From contig CM050654.1 of NCBI GenBank assembly GCA_027574665.1, positions 35,855,722 through 35,919,721 on the forward strand: DNA of 64,000 nucleotides, given 5' to 3'. The stretch is from Rhynochetos jubatus. Lineage: Eukaryota > Chordata > Aves > Eurypygiformes > Rhynochetidae. Each line of letters opens with the position of its first letter. The first letter of the stretch is position 1. The position numbers and the translations under genes were made by a program. The notes under the pieces were generated by a model. It did no database searches and was not told where the DNA came from. It worked only from the letters and a program-made list of their open reading frames with translations. Below are positions 50,055 through 63,184 of the stretch, one piece after another.

Positions 50055-53000
50055 GACTAATTTATCTTGATATTCTTAACAGCAACACCTTTGAGTAAGT
50101 GTTTGTGCTGTTTAAATGCTCTGATATTTTGCACTACAGCTACCATTTTATGCCAGTTGTACGGATAAGATGGTAAGATACTTCAGATCATGCGTTGCCA
50201 TTTAGACACGTCCTCTACTGAAATTTATAGATTGAATAAGCCTCTTCAGTGACAAAAACCTTTAGATTCTGTCTTTCACAGCCTTTTTTCATGGCCTTAA
50301 TCTTTTCTTTTAATAGTCCCTTCATCATCTTCTGCTATATTGGCTACCATAGTTTTCTTTTGCAAACAAATACAAATTAAGCTACCTTTTGTTGGATTTT
50401 TTTTTTTTTTTTACTTTTCTGCTGCTGTTTTTAACTATTTTGCTGCTGTTTTGTAGATCACCTGTAGTCCCACAGCATGTTCACTGGTCAATGGGATGAG
50501 AAATTCTACACTAGGTTCTTTTAACTTTGTCTAGATCCCTCTTTGCCTAGTAGTGGTCACCCTATTTTTTTATTTTAAAGTAAAACAATAATGATGGTGT
50601 TAGTACAACAATGCTGTGTTTTTAAACTGCAGACCGCCCTTAAATTATTTCCCAATGTACGTAGGTAATTTACCTTTTTTCTCTTGCACTGGGTTATATA
50701 GACTTTAAATTGAAATCGTCTCTCTTTTTGGCATTTTTAGACCGAATATTAAGTTGGGTCAAAAATAATCAGAATGCTATTTTGAAAAAATAATATGGTA
50801 ATTCAGTATCTTTTCCTTCAGGCTATGAAAAATCACCTATAATATGATTTCCAGAGAATACAGCATGCAGTGACCTTGGTAAGTAATTGATGACACCTCA
50901 CATAAGCACCTACTCTTCCTCTAAATGATGTTGTTGCAGGATCATATTTGCAAAAAATGCCAAAGCTAGCAAGAGGCACGAGCATTAATAAATTCCACTG
51001 TGGCAACAAAGGAGGAATAAAAACATAGAATGCAAAATATGTCATCTTAAAGTGAGCAGAACATGTTGAAAAAGACTCTTCACAGTAAGCATTTTCCATC
51101 TCAAAACTATTTTAAAAGCTGTTTTTACTTTGAGTTAAAATTGCTATGTAGGTGTGGAAAGCCAAAGGTTTACCCACAAAACCTAAACTTTTTTTTCATC
51201 TTTGAAATTTAAAGATGTAGCAACCTGTTACTTAAGTAATAATCTTCCTCTTCCCTCCCCACCCCCCCTGCTTCCCACACTCTCTTCCCATGCTATGTAG
51301 AGACAGCTGTCTTCTTCCAATGAGACTCTAACCGTAGCGTAATACATGACATGACTATAAGCAGCTGAGTTTTCATTTGTGCATCAAAGAAAAGAAAAAA
51401 GAAAGCTAGGAAATTCCTAGGAAGCAAAAGTCAATATAGTTTTGTAATAAACATCCAATGACTTATAATTACTCCATGATAATTACAATCCAAAAGCATC
51501 TTAACAACTAGACACTTAGAACCTATTTGCATAATTTCATGTTTTCCCCCCTTATCTTTGAAAAAACTACACACGATTTTCCTTTATGTTTCTATGATTA
51601 ACCACAAGACGAAGCGAACTACAGAAATCACAATACGTTTTATTTATTTTGTACAAATTGGATCACTTCTCTTATTGCCAAGCCGATGCCCATTTCTCCT
51701 GATGCACCTGCCTACCGAGGCCTTTTCCCTCCGTGTCATCCCTAAGTTTTGTTAAGCAGGCTGTATGCGAAGGTAGACATACATTTGTTTCCTTATCAGG
51801 TTAGCAGTATGCATCTCTGAAATATTTGTTGTTTATAAATGTTAAATTATGTGTTAATAAAAAAATTTGAAGTCCTAATCCCTACCTGAAGGGTAAGGAT
51901 TTAATGAGAAAGGGACTAGTTGCATTTACTTTGGAATTTGCCTGTGTCAGAAAAGAGATGTGATAGGTTTTATGGGGAATAGCGCCAAACTCACATATGT
52001 TTTCTCTTCTGCTATTTTAAACTCGTCATTTGTGATTTGGGTTAATATCTTATTACTTGGCAATTACTGTCATCAGCAAAAGAGGGTTTTGTTTGTTTGT
52101 TTTCATCTTGCCAAATTTTTATCTTCTATCTGAAGAGCATACATAAGTATTTGAGAGAAAGACCTTTCTACTAATCTATAGCAATAACATTTATCTTGCT
52201 TTTACTCTACTGGTAAGTCAGTACTTCTCAGCTTACTCATGCTGTGAGTTGTTCGATAAACTGTATGATATGATAATATTTTTGTGTTGTTTTGAATAAC
52301 TAACCCACATTGTTTAGTGAATTGGAAAAGAATATCTTATCCTTTTCTTAAGCCAAGTGAATTGTAACGAGGGTTCTGCACATTCCCACTTGAGTATTTA
52401 GCTAGGATGATTATAGAAAGTGTTTGAAAAACGAATGATAGCCACAGCCAAAATGAATATTTTACAAAACATGTTCTTCATAACCAGGGAACTACACTCA
52501 TTCCATTGTGCCAGCTTTGGGGGTTTTTTTTCATCTGCTCAAGCAGATGTTTGACACTTTAAATCATTTAACTCTTCTAGATTTTGATGGATGTCAAATT
52601 CCCGAGTACCTAGTGGAATGTGTTACCCACTTAATGTTGGTTTAGTTCCTGCTTTTTTTTTTTTTTTTCTGGAGGAAGTAGACTTAGCTTCCTGAGTCCT
52701 GGCATGCAATTTGAATATTTCATTTTAATGGGAGATGCTGTAGGTAAAATAATTAGATTCTTCAGATACTAGTTTTTGGAAGAGACAAAAATAACGGGTT
52801 AGGCAAAAGTAATGTCAACAACATATAGAGCAATTTTAATAGGTTTCTGCATCCTTTATCCTCATGATATATTCATTTTCTTCACCCTCTTAGGTAAAAA
52901 TTTCAGTGGGCAATGGGAAAAATAGGAAACAATGACAAACCCTTTTGTAATTTTAAGAGAGTGTATCACATATAATTCACAGCATTATTGTTCTAAGAAG

Positions 53001-54391
53001 AAATAGGAGCCATTTTTTTGTGGAATTCAAACCCAGAAGTTTCTACTGTATTGCAGCCAAGCCCTTCTCTGTGTGCAGCAGTAGCAAAAGCAATGGATCT
53101 CTGTTTGATCTAGCAGAATGAAATACACTGTGAATATTGACATTTATCTATCCATAGTGAATGCTTTCTGATCTGGATTTATAAAAGATGGATAGGGCAG
53201 TTGGCTAATAAGCCTGCTAAAACATATTGCATTTAGCAGTGATATGGAGTTGCACATGGCTATTAAAATTCCCTAATTTTACAGGAAGAGGAGCATCTTT
53301 AGGAAATCGAAGAAGCACTTTTCTCTGTAGAACAAAGATTGTTAAACAAACTTTACCTATGAATATCTTTTTAAGCAACCAGTAACATTCATATTTAAAG
53401 GCAATTGAAGTTTGGAGTTTGAAATGTCAATGAAATTTTGAACCTCTGCTGCAATAAATTTGTCCTTAACCAGAAAGGAAAAGGGAGCTGTCAGTCATTT
53501 AATTTAATCAGATCATGAAAAAATTCAATTTCTGTCTCTTTCATATTTTCTCTAAAGCTGTTGATGGTGCTTAAAAGTAACCGGGGGACTGGCAGTCATA
53601 TAGTAATGCAGACAGCTTCCTCTCTACCATTAAGACTACACTTTTCAGTATCAGGGTACAGGGATGCTTCAATAGCCACAGAAGTTTCATTTAGTTTTCA
53701 CATCGTTTTATTAGAAAATGTGTGTTTAAGAGGTTTTATTTTACTGATAAAGTTCATATACTTGGGTTCAGTTTACTTTACCCATTAACTATGGCAGCTG
53801 TCACTGGACTGCACAAATTAGGTATAGTTGTGCTTAGAAATTTAGGCAAACTGAGGCAAGATTTGTAAAAAGTGTGTAAAAAAGAAGTAATATGTTTTAT
53901 TAAAGCAGCTCATGTAGTTCATTTCCAACTAAACGCTCAGAAAGCATAGCTAGGTGTACAGTTCTTCGTGACATCAGGAAGGCTTTGTGTGTCTAAAAGT
54001 GCCTGCTTTTTTCACCTATTGGTTTAATTAAAAGAACTATAGACTTTGTCTTTTCTTTGTACCAAAGTGTCTGCATTTCGTGTCTGGGTTTTGTCATATT
54101 TAGGATCTCCATGTATAATTTGCTAGCAGTAGATGCATCATAAAATGACTTTTCAGGTTGCATCAATTATGAGCCATATTTGGGTCACATAGGATATTTT
54201 ATGTCACAAGTAATCTCTTTCTATAAAGTTTGAAATTCTGCAGCGGTCAGCTTGCAGAAGGAAAAAAAGGAAGAGCAGTCAACTTCGGGTTTTATTTCAG
54301 TGCGCAGAATCACATTAGTTTCACTGTAGTAGCGTCTACAAATGTAAACCTTCATTTCAGACTCAACTCATTGCTTACAAAGAAACATTTA
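49747..54391. other. Upstream intergenic sequence: no gene recognised
   Basis: AT-rich sequence with two poly(T) runs of 16 (50397-50412 and 52653-52668). Apart from the open region ending at 50054, all open frames are short and unrecognised. No named repeat was seen. Confidence 0.55.
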
Positions 54392-54429
54392 CAGAATCAT
54401 AGAATGGTTTAGGTTGGAAGGGACCTTAG
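54392..54429 (-). mobile_element. CR1 LINE remnant, last about 38 bp
   Basis: CAGAATCATAGAATGGTTTA followed by GGTTGGAAGGGACCTTA is the complement of the CR1 3' terminus, including one unit of its terminal ATTCTATG repeat. The rest of the element is absent, so this is an extremely 5'-truncated insertion on the minus strand. Confidence 0.92.
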
Positions 54430-55394
54430 TTGCTGTCTTGATAATGCTATACTGGTACTATATATTGCCTTGCTGGCTAGTGAATCATAAATGGGGCTGG
54501 CAAGCTGAATTTAGTAAGTGGAGCTCCCAAACAGGCAGGTAACCACGGCAGTATGCTGTAAGGACAGGAAATACAGGCCTGGCTGTAGGGTAGTACCGCT
54601 CAGGAGTGCATTAGCCTGAGGTCCGTGCTCAGTGTACGAGGCTCGACAGTTCTGCTTGGCATTACAACTGGATGTATGATCTGTGTCGCTCATGGTGGTC
54701 AGTATCAGTCAGTGATTTGAACTGCTAGAACTGATGCAGCTGATGTCGGAGGTCTGTTACAGGTTCAAGGCTGGAATTGTAGTAGTGTCTGTGCCTTGTC
54801 CACATCTGTACTCCATGCCATCCCTGTAAGCAGCTATTCAGATGAAGGTGAGATAAAAATGGAAGGGGGTAAGGTGATGTTGTATTTAATTAGCTGGACT
54901 TTTAACAAATAGGCTAATATTGTAGCACAGACATGTGAAGAAGATAAAGGTTTCACTGTGTCAGTTCAAGCCCCAAAATACTCTTACAGACCCACCAGTT
55001 TTGTCAGCCACAGTTTACCTTTTGTGAAGCATGTATCCTTTATCAGCTTGAAGCGTGTGTAATTCTGTTGACCAAAAAATTCAATCTCTAAGTTAAGTTA
55101 AATTAGAAAGAAAATCAGGATCTTCCCAAGGTCTATTTCACATCCTAAAATCATTGTAAATACAAGTTCACTCAGATTGTTTTGCGCATCTTAACGTTGA
55201 GGATAAAATATCTTTGGAAGACATATAAATTTTCAGAAGATCTTTTTTCATGGACATGCTGAAAATTAAGGTATAGTTCTTTTGCTTGACATGTAATTCA
55301 GTATTGAAATTGTCAAGTGGTTGCAACACTGATTTAGATTCATATTACATGGGATATCTAGACAGACTTGTCGCATCTATACTTGTTGATTTTT

Positions 55395-55406
55395 CCACTA
55401 GATGGC
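55395..55406 (+). promoter_or_regulatory. CTCF core motif match (candidate)
   Basis: CCACTAGATGGC agrees at all 12 positions with the CTCF core consensus CCASYAGRKGGC. It lies about 9.6 kb upstream of the TMEM163 ATG, in the presumed intergenic interval, where an insulator between TMEM163 and its neighbour would make sense. One motif match does not prove occupancy. Confidence 0.4.
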
Positions 55407-56989
55407 ATTATGCATTAACTGCAAGTTAATTTATGAGTTTGAGTATAATTGCATAGGCTAAAGTTTTAAAAAATAAGAAATGATCTGTTGTGCTTGCTCC
55501 TGTTCTATGCAAGAGTGAAAGAACTGTGGCTTGACCTACTTCTACCTAACAGTAACCCAATCCATCCTTAATGCATCAAATATGGATTTACTCAAAGCAG
55601 TGAAGGAAGTCAGCCATGGCAACAATATCTGATCCTGTGTGCAATGTGCCTTTTAGAATAAAACTCTTCCAACCTTCTCTGCATTTACCATTTAAAGAGT
55701 GACTTCAGTGCTGCAAATTGCTTCCATTCTGGCTACATGGCTTCAGCTGAAGTGATAGGAAGTGTCCTAAGTAGAGCTGTAGTGCTGAAGATGGCTTTTA
55801 AATAGAGCCTCATATGAGCATTTTTTTATTTATAGCTAATTCAGGGTAGATTATCAGAATAATTTATCACTGCAAGTTTAAATACAGATATGATGTCGTT
55901 TCCTGCACTCAGATGAAATAAACTGTGAGCGATCCCTTACAAAATTATGTGGCACTCAAGAATGAGGTTTCTAGAACTTAAGGTCCTGACCAGAGAAACA
56001 CCATCTGGTGTGGAGCAAAGGCCTAATACCTTCAAAAGAACTGACCAGTGGGATTTTTGGTTTAATGCCAAGATTGGTGGTGGCTGTACAAGGAGAAATC
56101 AGCAGCCTCAGCAGCAAGAAGGCATGGCAAGGATTTGGTGTGTGAGAAGCAAGGAAGCAGCTCTTGTGGTCTGGGAGGTGAAGAGGGAGGAAATGAAAGG
56201 AGGAGATAGCAAAGACAGAGGTTGAGGAAAAGAGGAACCACAGAGACAGAAGAATGTGGTAACAGCACAGCCCAAATTTTTCATGCCAAGCTTGATAATT
56301 TTTTAATGCGTGCTAGTGTGTGTAGTACTTGGGTATTAATTTAAAATCTGTATTCTGGGGGAGAAGAGGTCATCCTTCATTTTAAACTTGTCTTCCAGAA
56401 CTAGAGATAGTATTCACAAAAGAGGGCTCATCAAATTGCTGATCAGATACATATTATCTAGGGTATACTTCCCTGCATTCCGTATTCTGGGCCGGCTTTT
56501 GTCTTGATTCTTTATGGAGAATGTAAGAGGCTGCAGGCTGGAAAGGGGTAATCTAATCACGTTTAACTGTAAGAAAAAGTCTAGAATACAAACTGGATGA
56601 ACCAGTTCAGTTAGCCTGGATCAATAATGGAAAAGCATCCAAGGCCAAAGAAACGCATAAACAGTAGTTTAGTATTAAGCAGGTCTTTTAAATTCTTCTG
56701 GTGGTCAACCACATAATAGGAAAGTAGTTAAACTTGTGCTTAAGTTTGTCTCTGAATCAGGTTTTTATGAAGGGGACATACCAATGCCACTTGTAGAAAC
56801 TCTCCAAAAACTTTGCTATAAATTCAGGTTGTTAAACTGTTTTCTATTTAAAACTTTATTTACTTGTGCTACCCCCTGAGCTTTAATAAATTATAACATT
56901 AATTGTCCTATGCAGTGCATAAGTGAAGATAATGCAATATATGATTCTTGAACATAGAAGCGTTTATGGTTTGTATTTGCCTGTGATGG

Positions 56990-57607
56990 TCAGTATGATT
57001 CAACTCTTGTAACACTTACATAAAAATACGTCATGATACCTGCCACTACCACAATGCTGTTAAGCTTTTTGGAAGCCAAAGTCAGTAGGGTGGGTGTCAG
57101 GAAATTTTGGACAGGCATACATCTTCTTCCCAACACTAACTTCTTCCTTCTTAATCCTGCAACCCTGTGCAAGTCCTCTGATTGCCCTGCCGTGAAGGCA
57201 GAGGCACAAGGGCACCAGCAGTGCAGGGCGGGGAACAGGGCCGGCATGGTAGATCTCACAAATGTCCCAGTACCAATGCTGCCCAGTAATTCTAGTTTTA
57301 TTTGCTTTTGCATAAGTTTGGAATGGCAGTAGCATCCTGCAACACTATCTGTACTTTTAAGTGACCAACAGCCGCATCCAGATATTGATGGCTGAACATT
57401 ATTATTTCTGGTTCCCAAAGGGGAAAATACGCGTGCTGTGTGCATGGCTTTTATGTTGGGGTGGGGAGGATGACAACACATGGAACAAACAAACAAAAAA
57501 CCCAACCCAGATAAAAACCTCAACAAACCAATAAAATAATTAAATGTGAAGTCTCCATGGGAACACAGCAGAGAGTCCATCTTGCTGTGGTAGCCCTCCA
57601 TTGCCAT
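56990..57607 (-). other. Unidentified 205-codon open frame
   Basis: This is the longest ATG-initiated frame in the AT-rich part of the window (outside the CpG island). It starts MAMEGYHSKMDSLLCSHGDF, has one hydrophobic stretch at about residues 24-42 (FIGLLRFLSGLGFLFVCS), is Cys-rich, and ends TYFYVSVTRVESY. I do not recognise a family. A second minus-strand frame (57060-57335, ending PDTHPTDFGFQKA) and a plus-strand frame (57033-57332) overlap it, so at most one is real. Local GC content is somewhat above that of the flanks. Chance is the simplest reading, though a decayed retrocopy or an uncharacterised exon cannot be excluded. Confidence 0.15.
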
Positions 57608-60073
57608 TTCCTGGCCAGCTCCCTGGCAAGCAGGTGAGTGAAAGAGGAATACACACTAAGTATAGTAATACAGGTGAGAATTAAATAAATTCTGAGATTT
57701 TGAGTGAGCTACAGAGACACACATAAACAGACTACATGAAGAAGTCATTTAACTGTACCTCAGTTCTTCTTGCAGCGCCTGCAAACTGCAGGTATGGACT
57801 AGGATGTAGCTCTACTGAATTAGAGCAACTGGTTTCCTTCTGTCACTTGAGGTGAAGAGACTGAATGTAGGTTTTAGTTGGTTAGTAATATTAGAAATTA
57901 ATCATTATTAATTGTATCATTGGTTAAACTTTATAAGCAAATGAATTTTGTTAGTAGGATCCAACACTTAAAAGCTTCACAAATGGTATCAAACTAATTA
58001 GGAGATTTTCACATGAAAAAGGTTAGTGACAAGGACTTCCTTTATTATGTGGTAAGTGAGGAGCATTTACTGAAAATCAACATACAGACCCAGTATTTGA
58101 AATGTGTATTCTACACCGTGATCCAAATGGTAGTGCTGCAAGCCCCCAGGAGATTTTAATATATCCAGTTGTTTAAGAACATACAGTGGAGATGTGCAAG
58201 TATGTTAGAAAAATGGAATGTGGAAGTATGTATTTTCTTTTCATTCCTAAAAATGCTGTGTTATTAGAAGCAAAGGAATTTTAAAAGACCCACTCACTAA
58301 GCAATGAATTATATGAATGTGTAAAATATCTGTTACAACACCCCCGTACTTTGCAGCAGTTCACCCCGTTGTACTTTGACATTGCAGCAGCAGCCACAGA
58401 ATCAGACAGCACAAGCTTGCGTCACTGACTGCAGGCAAAATCCACTTCAGTCAATATGAAAGAAGTGCTGTATGTGTGTATTGCAATCACTCGTTGGCGC
58501 TCCACTTAGCACACTACAAATTGCAACCCGTAGTATGTCGTATTCACAGTGAGCTGCGCCAACATTATTAACAAATTGATTATTTGTAATGCAGTTCTCT
58601 TTTTTGAGGCACCATACTGGCAGGGGCAATCAGACATAAAACCCAGCACTCTAAACTGCCCTTGTATTTAATCACTGAACTCTGGGCAAAGTTTACCTGT
58701 GATTTCTCATTTAAATTGGTCTGTCCTTACAGTGGCTCAAAACTACCCTTTGAACCATCACTTGATAGATCTCTTCTGAAACAACTGGATTTCCTAGTGA
58801 CTTCAGTGGGCTTTCTGTTGAGTTCAAAATGATTAATAGTAATAGAGTACTTCTAAAACACCTGCAGTATTTTTAGATCGTAAGAAAGTTAACATGAATT
58901 ACTAGGTTGAGATGAGTAGCAGTGTCTTGAAGGGGAAAATACATCTTATTTAGGAAGTAGGTTTTTTCTGACCTTCACACCCAGAAGTGAACACAGATGT
59001 TTTGATGTATTTGCAATACAGTCCCGGCTGTAGCTGAGACCAAGAAAATGCAATTTTCTTAATCTTTTTGAGAAAATAAATAATTTTTTTAAAAATCAAG
59101 CAGACCAGTAAACACAGTCATAGATCTCTTTTTTTTTTTGAAGAAAGTTGTTGATCCTGAAAGGATGTTGTTAAATTGCAAATGTTGGTATTAAAAAAAA
59201 GACAGTACCTGCCTTTTCCTGAGAGGAAGAGCAAGTATGATAGCTGAGAAAAGAATCCACGTTGCAGTCAGCAGTTGCGTTAGATTAAGTGCACCTTAAA
59301 GGCTTCTCCGTGAAAAGCAGTGTCGTGGTTTAACGCAGTTTGGTTTTTTTAATGGATAACATGGTTGTTGAGCTGTAAGCATAGTATAAATTTACTGAAT
59401 CATTTTTGAAAACACGCTCTAAGACTGTAACTTGGTGAAGGTTTTATGGTTGCCAGACCATATGGAACCAAAAGGACTCCTGGGTGGAGTCCCCGAGTTA
59501 GGGGCCTAGACTCACTCCAAAGTGCTTTCAGTATAAATCTCGAAGCCATTCTTTCTGGCAGTCTTTGTGTGCGTAGGATTGTTAGTAGAGCTTGGAGAGT
59601 GTAAATATAAGCAGGACTGAGGTGAAAACTCAGGTATGAACACAGTGATTAGCAGTTGTTCGTGCTACTAATTCCAGTGGTCCTACTGTGTTTTAAAGTT
59701 AAGCATGAATTTAAGTATTTATTAGTGAACATGAATCAAAGCACGTGTTTCCATTTAGAATGGAACCCTCCCCAGGAAAGGCAAACCCAAGGTATCTTAC
59801 TGGGGAAACAGAAGATCTTACTTAAAAGCCGTGGTAAAAATGTTAATGAGTAGCCTTCTAAAGGAGAAAAGCCAACACAACAGGTAATTTTATTTCCTAT
59901 TCCACTTCTGGAACTCCCAGGCTAAAAAAACTGAATTCAGTCATGGTGTAAGCCACCAAATTCATTCACAGTTTTCTAGTCTGTTACGGATTTGGCTCTG
60001 GGATAATAGTTATTTCTAAGTGTAACAAGGATTTGCAAAACTTTTAATTGAAGCATTATTTCTAGAGGTGTTG

Positions 60074-60138
60074 TGTGTTATTAATACACAGTCGTATTAA
60101 TTACTTTAATTACGTAATTACTTTATTACTAAAGTAAT
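60074..60138. repeat. AT-rich palindromic block
   Basis: Contains the perfect 14-base palindrome TAATTACGTAATTA (60107-60120), two direct copies of ATTACTTTA (60100-60108 and 60118-60126) and an inverted copy, TAAAGTAAT, at 60130-60138. A near-palindrome, TGTGTTATTAATACACA, lies just before at 60074-60090. The block could form hairpins or bind homeodomain or bZIP dimers. It is not a recognised transposon end. Confidence 0.5.
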
Positions 60139-61189
60139 CCAAGTCTTAGCCGCTGTCATGCAAGGAGTTGAATAAGTGAGAACATCACCTTACCCAACAA
60201 ACGTAGACAAATGTTTGCATCTGAACTCAGCAAGTGGCAGCAGGCTCCAGAAATCCTCTGTGGAAGCAGTCCTCTGCTAAGCTTCCTTTTCCAGAAGAAC
60301 GAATAAATGCAGCTGCAGTACTAAGCCTTAAACATTTACCTTAAACAGCTGCACAGTTGGAAGGGTCTTTGCTTTGGCAATCACTGCTGTAATCTACAGA
60401 TATCGATATTCCTGCCCTTCAGCATCACTAAATGCATCATCAGACTAAAGCCACAGCTAACCATTTGCACAACACTTAAAAGTTCTCTTTGGTGACAGGG
60501 ATTCACAGCTACTCCAAAATGATGGAACATAACACTTCATGCTGAAGCAGACCTTGAGGACCCAGGAAGAAGCCTGTTGTGTTAGCCCAGTGCTAGTAAC
60601 ACAGAGGAGGCATAACATGCTTCTGCAGAGTTCTAGAGGCAGGTGAGGTGTAGGAATTTGTCGAAGCAGCTGAACAAATTCAGGTACTAGTTTTTTCTGT
60701 TGGCTCCTTGGATGCTCTCCAAAGCCGTAACAGCTCTGAGAAGACCATTCTTGTCCCCAAAATCAGATACCCCCAAACAGTGGTACAGAGAAGCCTCTGC
60801 AAGAAGACAAAGGTGGGGACTGGAGTATATAGCACCCAGGAAAAACGTGTTAAGACAACATTTGGCAACAGTTGCTATTTATTTTAGACACCAACCTTCT
60901 GAATAATTGCAACAAACTCGGACATTACCATGGAGCATTAACTTGAAAATTATTACTTTTTAATATCAGTATCTGTAAACTTCATTCCATCTGTTCTTTT
61001 TGGCCCACATTTATGCTACTGGTATCCGTCCGGTTGCTCCTGCTGAACAAGAGTGACACTTGGCCTGATACATGCTTCAATTGCCTTTTTTTATTTCTTC
61101 ATGTCTAAAATTCTGGTTTACTAGTACTCAGATTTTGGAAAACATTTAATTAACATTTTTGATACAACATTTGTGTGCAAGATGAATGT

Positions 61190-61247
61190 ATGGTAATTGT
61201 AAATTGCATAATTGTAATTGTAGATTGCACAAGTACAATTGTAGTAT
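61190..61247. repeat. Imperfect short tandem repeat
   Basis: Variants of a unit of about 22 bases (ATTGTAAATTGCATA, ATTGTAGATTGCACA, CAATTGTAG) follow one another over about 55 bases. Likely simple replication slippage. Confidence 0.5.
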
Positions 61248-62469
61248 GTTAAAAAATTATATATTATTTGCAAGATAGCCATCTATTTTTCTTTTGATTC
61301 AGAATATTGGTTGAGTTTCAACAATGTCATGTTTTCTAGAAACCTGAAAATAAAAGAGGATTTATTAAGGCTCAACTTACACAGCAGAGAACATGGTAAT
61401 GGTCAGGAATTTGGCATAGGACACGTTGTTTGCTTTCACCACTGTGTGATTCATCAGAAGCCTTGCTAGGCTAGCAGTCACAAAGCAGTGCAGCGTGCTG
61501 CCAAAGGCGTCAGCAATCTTGGCCACCTTTACGCTATAAATTCACTGACACAACTGTGGTGGCTGTGACAGGTCTAATAGACCACCTGGTGAGCATCATC
61601 CTGAGCTTGTACAACCATGGAGCTTCACTACACAAATGTAATAGCTTAGGTCTTGGAAGCGTCAGAGATGTATCAACAGAGCATCACATTTGAGCTAAAA
61701 AGCCCTGCTTCTCTGCAAGGCTAAACTGATTCAGATACAGCCCAGCATCAGCTTTGATGGTCATCTGAAGAGAAGCTCTTTCAGTTGTTTGTTTCTGCAA
61801 AGACTTTTGAGAAACAAAATGAAAAATGTATTCTACTTGTGTTCAAATTTTGGAAAATAGTTTATTTAATGATGAATACACCTGCACTGCTGCCATCTTG
61901 AGCCAATTTAGTTAGCTCTAGGTTGGAGATGTGTATACCTTTTCAATTGTGTTCTATAAGTGTGTCTAAAGGAGGCACAGACATTGCAATCCAGCTAGCT
62001 ATGCAAGCCACTGGGAGCTGAGACACAGTGGAGTGTTTCTTAAGGATTTTACTGGTGTAACTGTAGCTGGACATGTCCTCCTGGTGTAGCTATGCAAGGT
62101 ATACTAATGTTTTCCTATCTAAAACAGCATCCACTGTAAAGACCTTGAGATCTATGTATGGAAAGTGCTACATGGGAACTGCATAATGTTATTCCTCATT
62201 AGAAGGGAAATCATTACCACTGTTATTATTCCCCCTAGAAGGAAAACCGTACCACTTCCGCTAAAGTCTGTCTTCTCTGGAGTCCCAGAAGAGGATTAAA
62301 TTCTGTGATTAGGTTAATTTAGTAGGAGAGGTTTAATTCTTTGATACCACACGAAAAAAAATAGAATTACTGACTTTTTCATCCTTTCCAAATGTGATAT
62401 TTCCAAGCAGGTCTGTAATGGCAGTCTCAAGGGACCGCTGCAGTCCCCAGCACAGCCAAAGGACAACCT

Positions 62470-62486
62470 GTTGCTAAGCAACCAAT
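62470..62486. promoter_or_regulatory. RFX X-box palindrome next to a CCAAT box (candidate)
   Basis: GTTGCTAAGCAAC at 62470-62482 is a perfect palindrome matching the RFX-family X-box, and it is joined directly to CCAAT (62482-62486). X-box plus CCAAT (NF-Y) pairs occur in some RFX-controlled promoters. No exon or CpG island is nearby, so a distal element is the more likely role, if any. Confidence 0.35.
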
Positions 62487-63184
62487 ATAAGTGTGCTGCT
62501 CAACATTTATTTCATTTGGAAAGGGACATATTCTTTAAGTACTTCATCTGAGCTACTGAGCACAAAGAGTTTTCCAGAGCTGTGCACATGTGTAAAATAG
62601 CCAGTTTTCACAAACAAGTGTGCAATCTAAAGAGCAGGTGCCAGAGAAGAACATGCAAAACTGAAGGTTTGAAAAACTGACACAAGTATGTTAGCACTTT
62701 CTAACAGCAGTATCCTGAATTTGCCTCTTCATTTCTGTGTTCATCCTACTTGAAAGTGCGCTGCCTTGATAACATATATGTGGGAGAGCTGTCTGCAGTT
62801 TATGGCCGTCTGTTGATGCACCCTCTTCTGAAGACTGCTGTGTTATGGTTTTTCCACTGATAAGAGGAAATACTTCCTCCCTGATAAACCAAGGCCAGAA
62901 CTGGATGCCCACTTTCCAGCCTGAAGACTGTAAATCTCAGATTCTGTAATTGTTTCAGAAAAGCAGCTAAATAGGTTTGGAAAAGAACATTTAATGCCCT
63001 ACATCTAACACCACTTTCACTTTAGTGCTCATCCCTGTAGTGAAATAAAACCCTATAGCTATACTTGTGCCTGCATATCTGGAATCGGTCCTGGCCTGAG
63101 TAGTCTCCAGCTAAATTGTCCTGAAGGAGTTGTTCATCATGTTTCCCAGTCTAAACCCACACAAATAGAAATCAAATAATGCAT

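Larger units (their letters stand above)
54430..63184. other. Upstream intergenic sequence: candidate sites but no gene recognised
   Basis: About 8.8 kb of mostly AT-rich DNA. It contains a CTCF core match (55395-55406), a 205-codon unidentified frame (56990-57607), a palindromic AT-rich block (60074-60138), a small imperfect tandem repeat (61190-61247) and a perfect RFX-type palindrome beside a CCAAT box (62470-62486), each listed separately. I saw no exon of ACMSD, which is the upstream neighbour in human. Confidence 0.55.

Noticed and set aside
59325-59345. TGTCGTGGTTTAAC, resembling the LTR terminus
   Set aside because: The match stops after about 14 bases and the following sequence does not continue the LTR family, so it is likely chance or too small to call.
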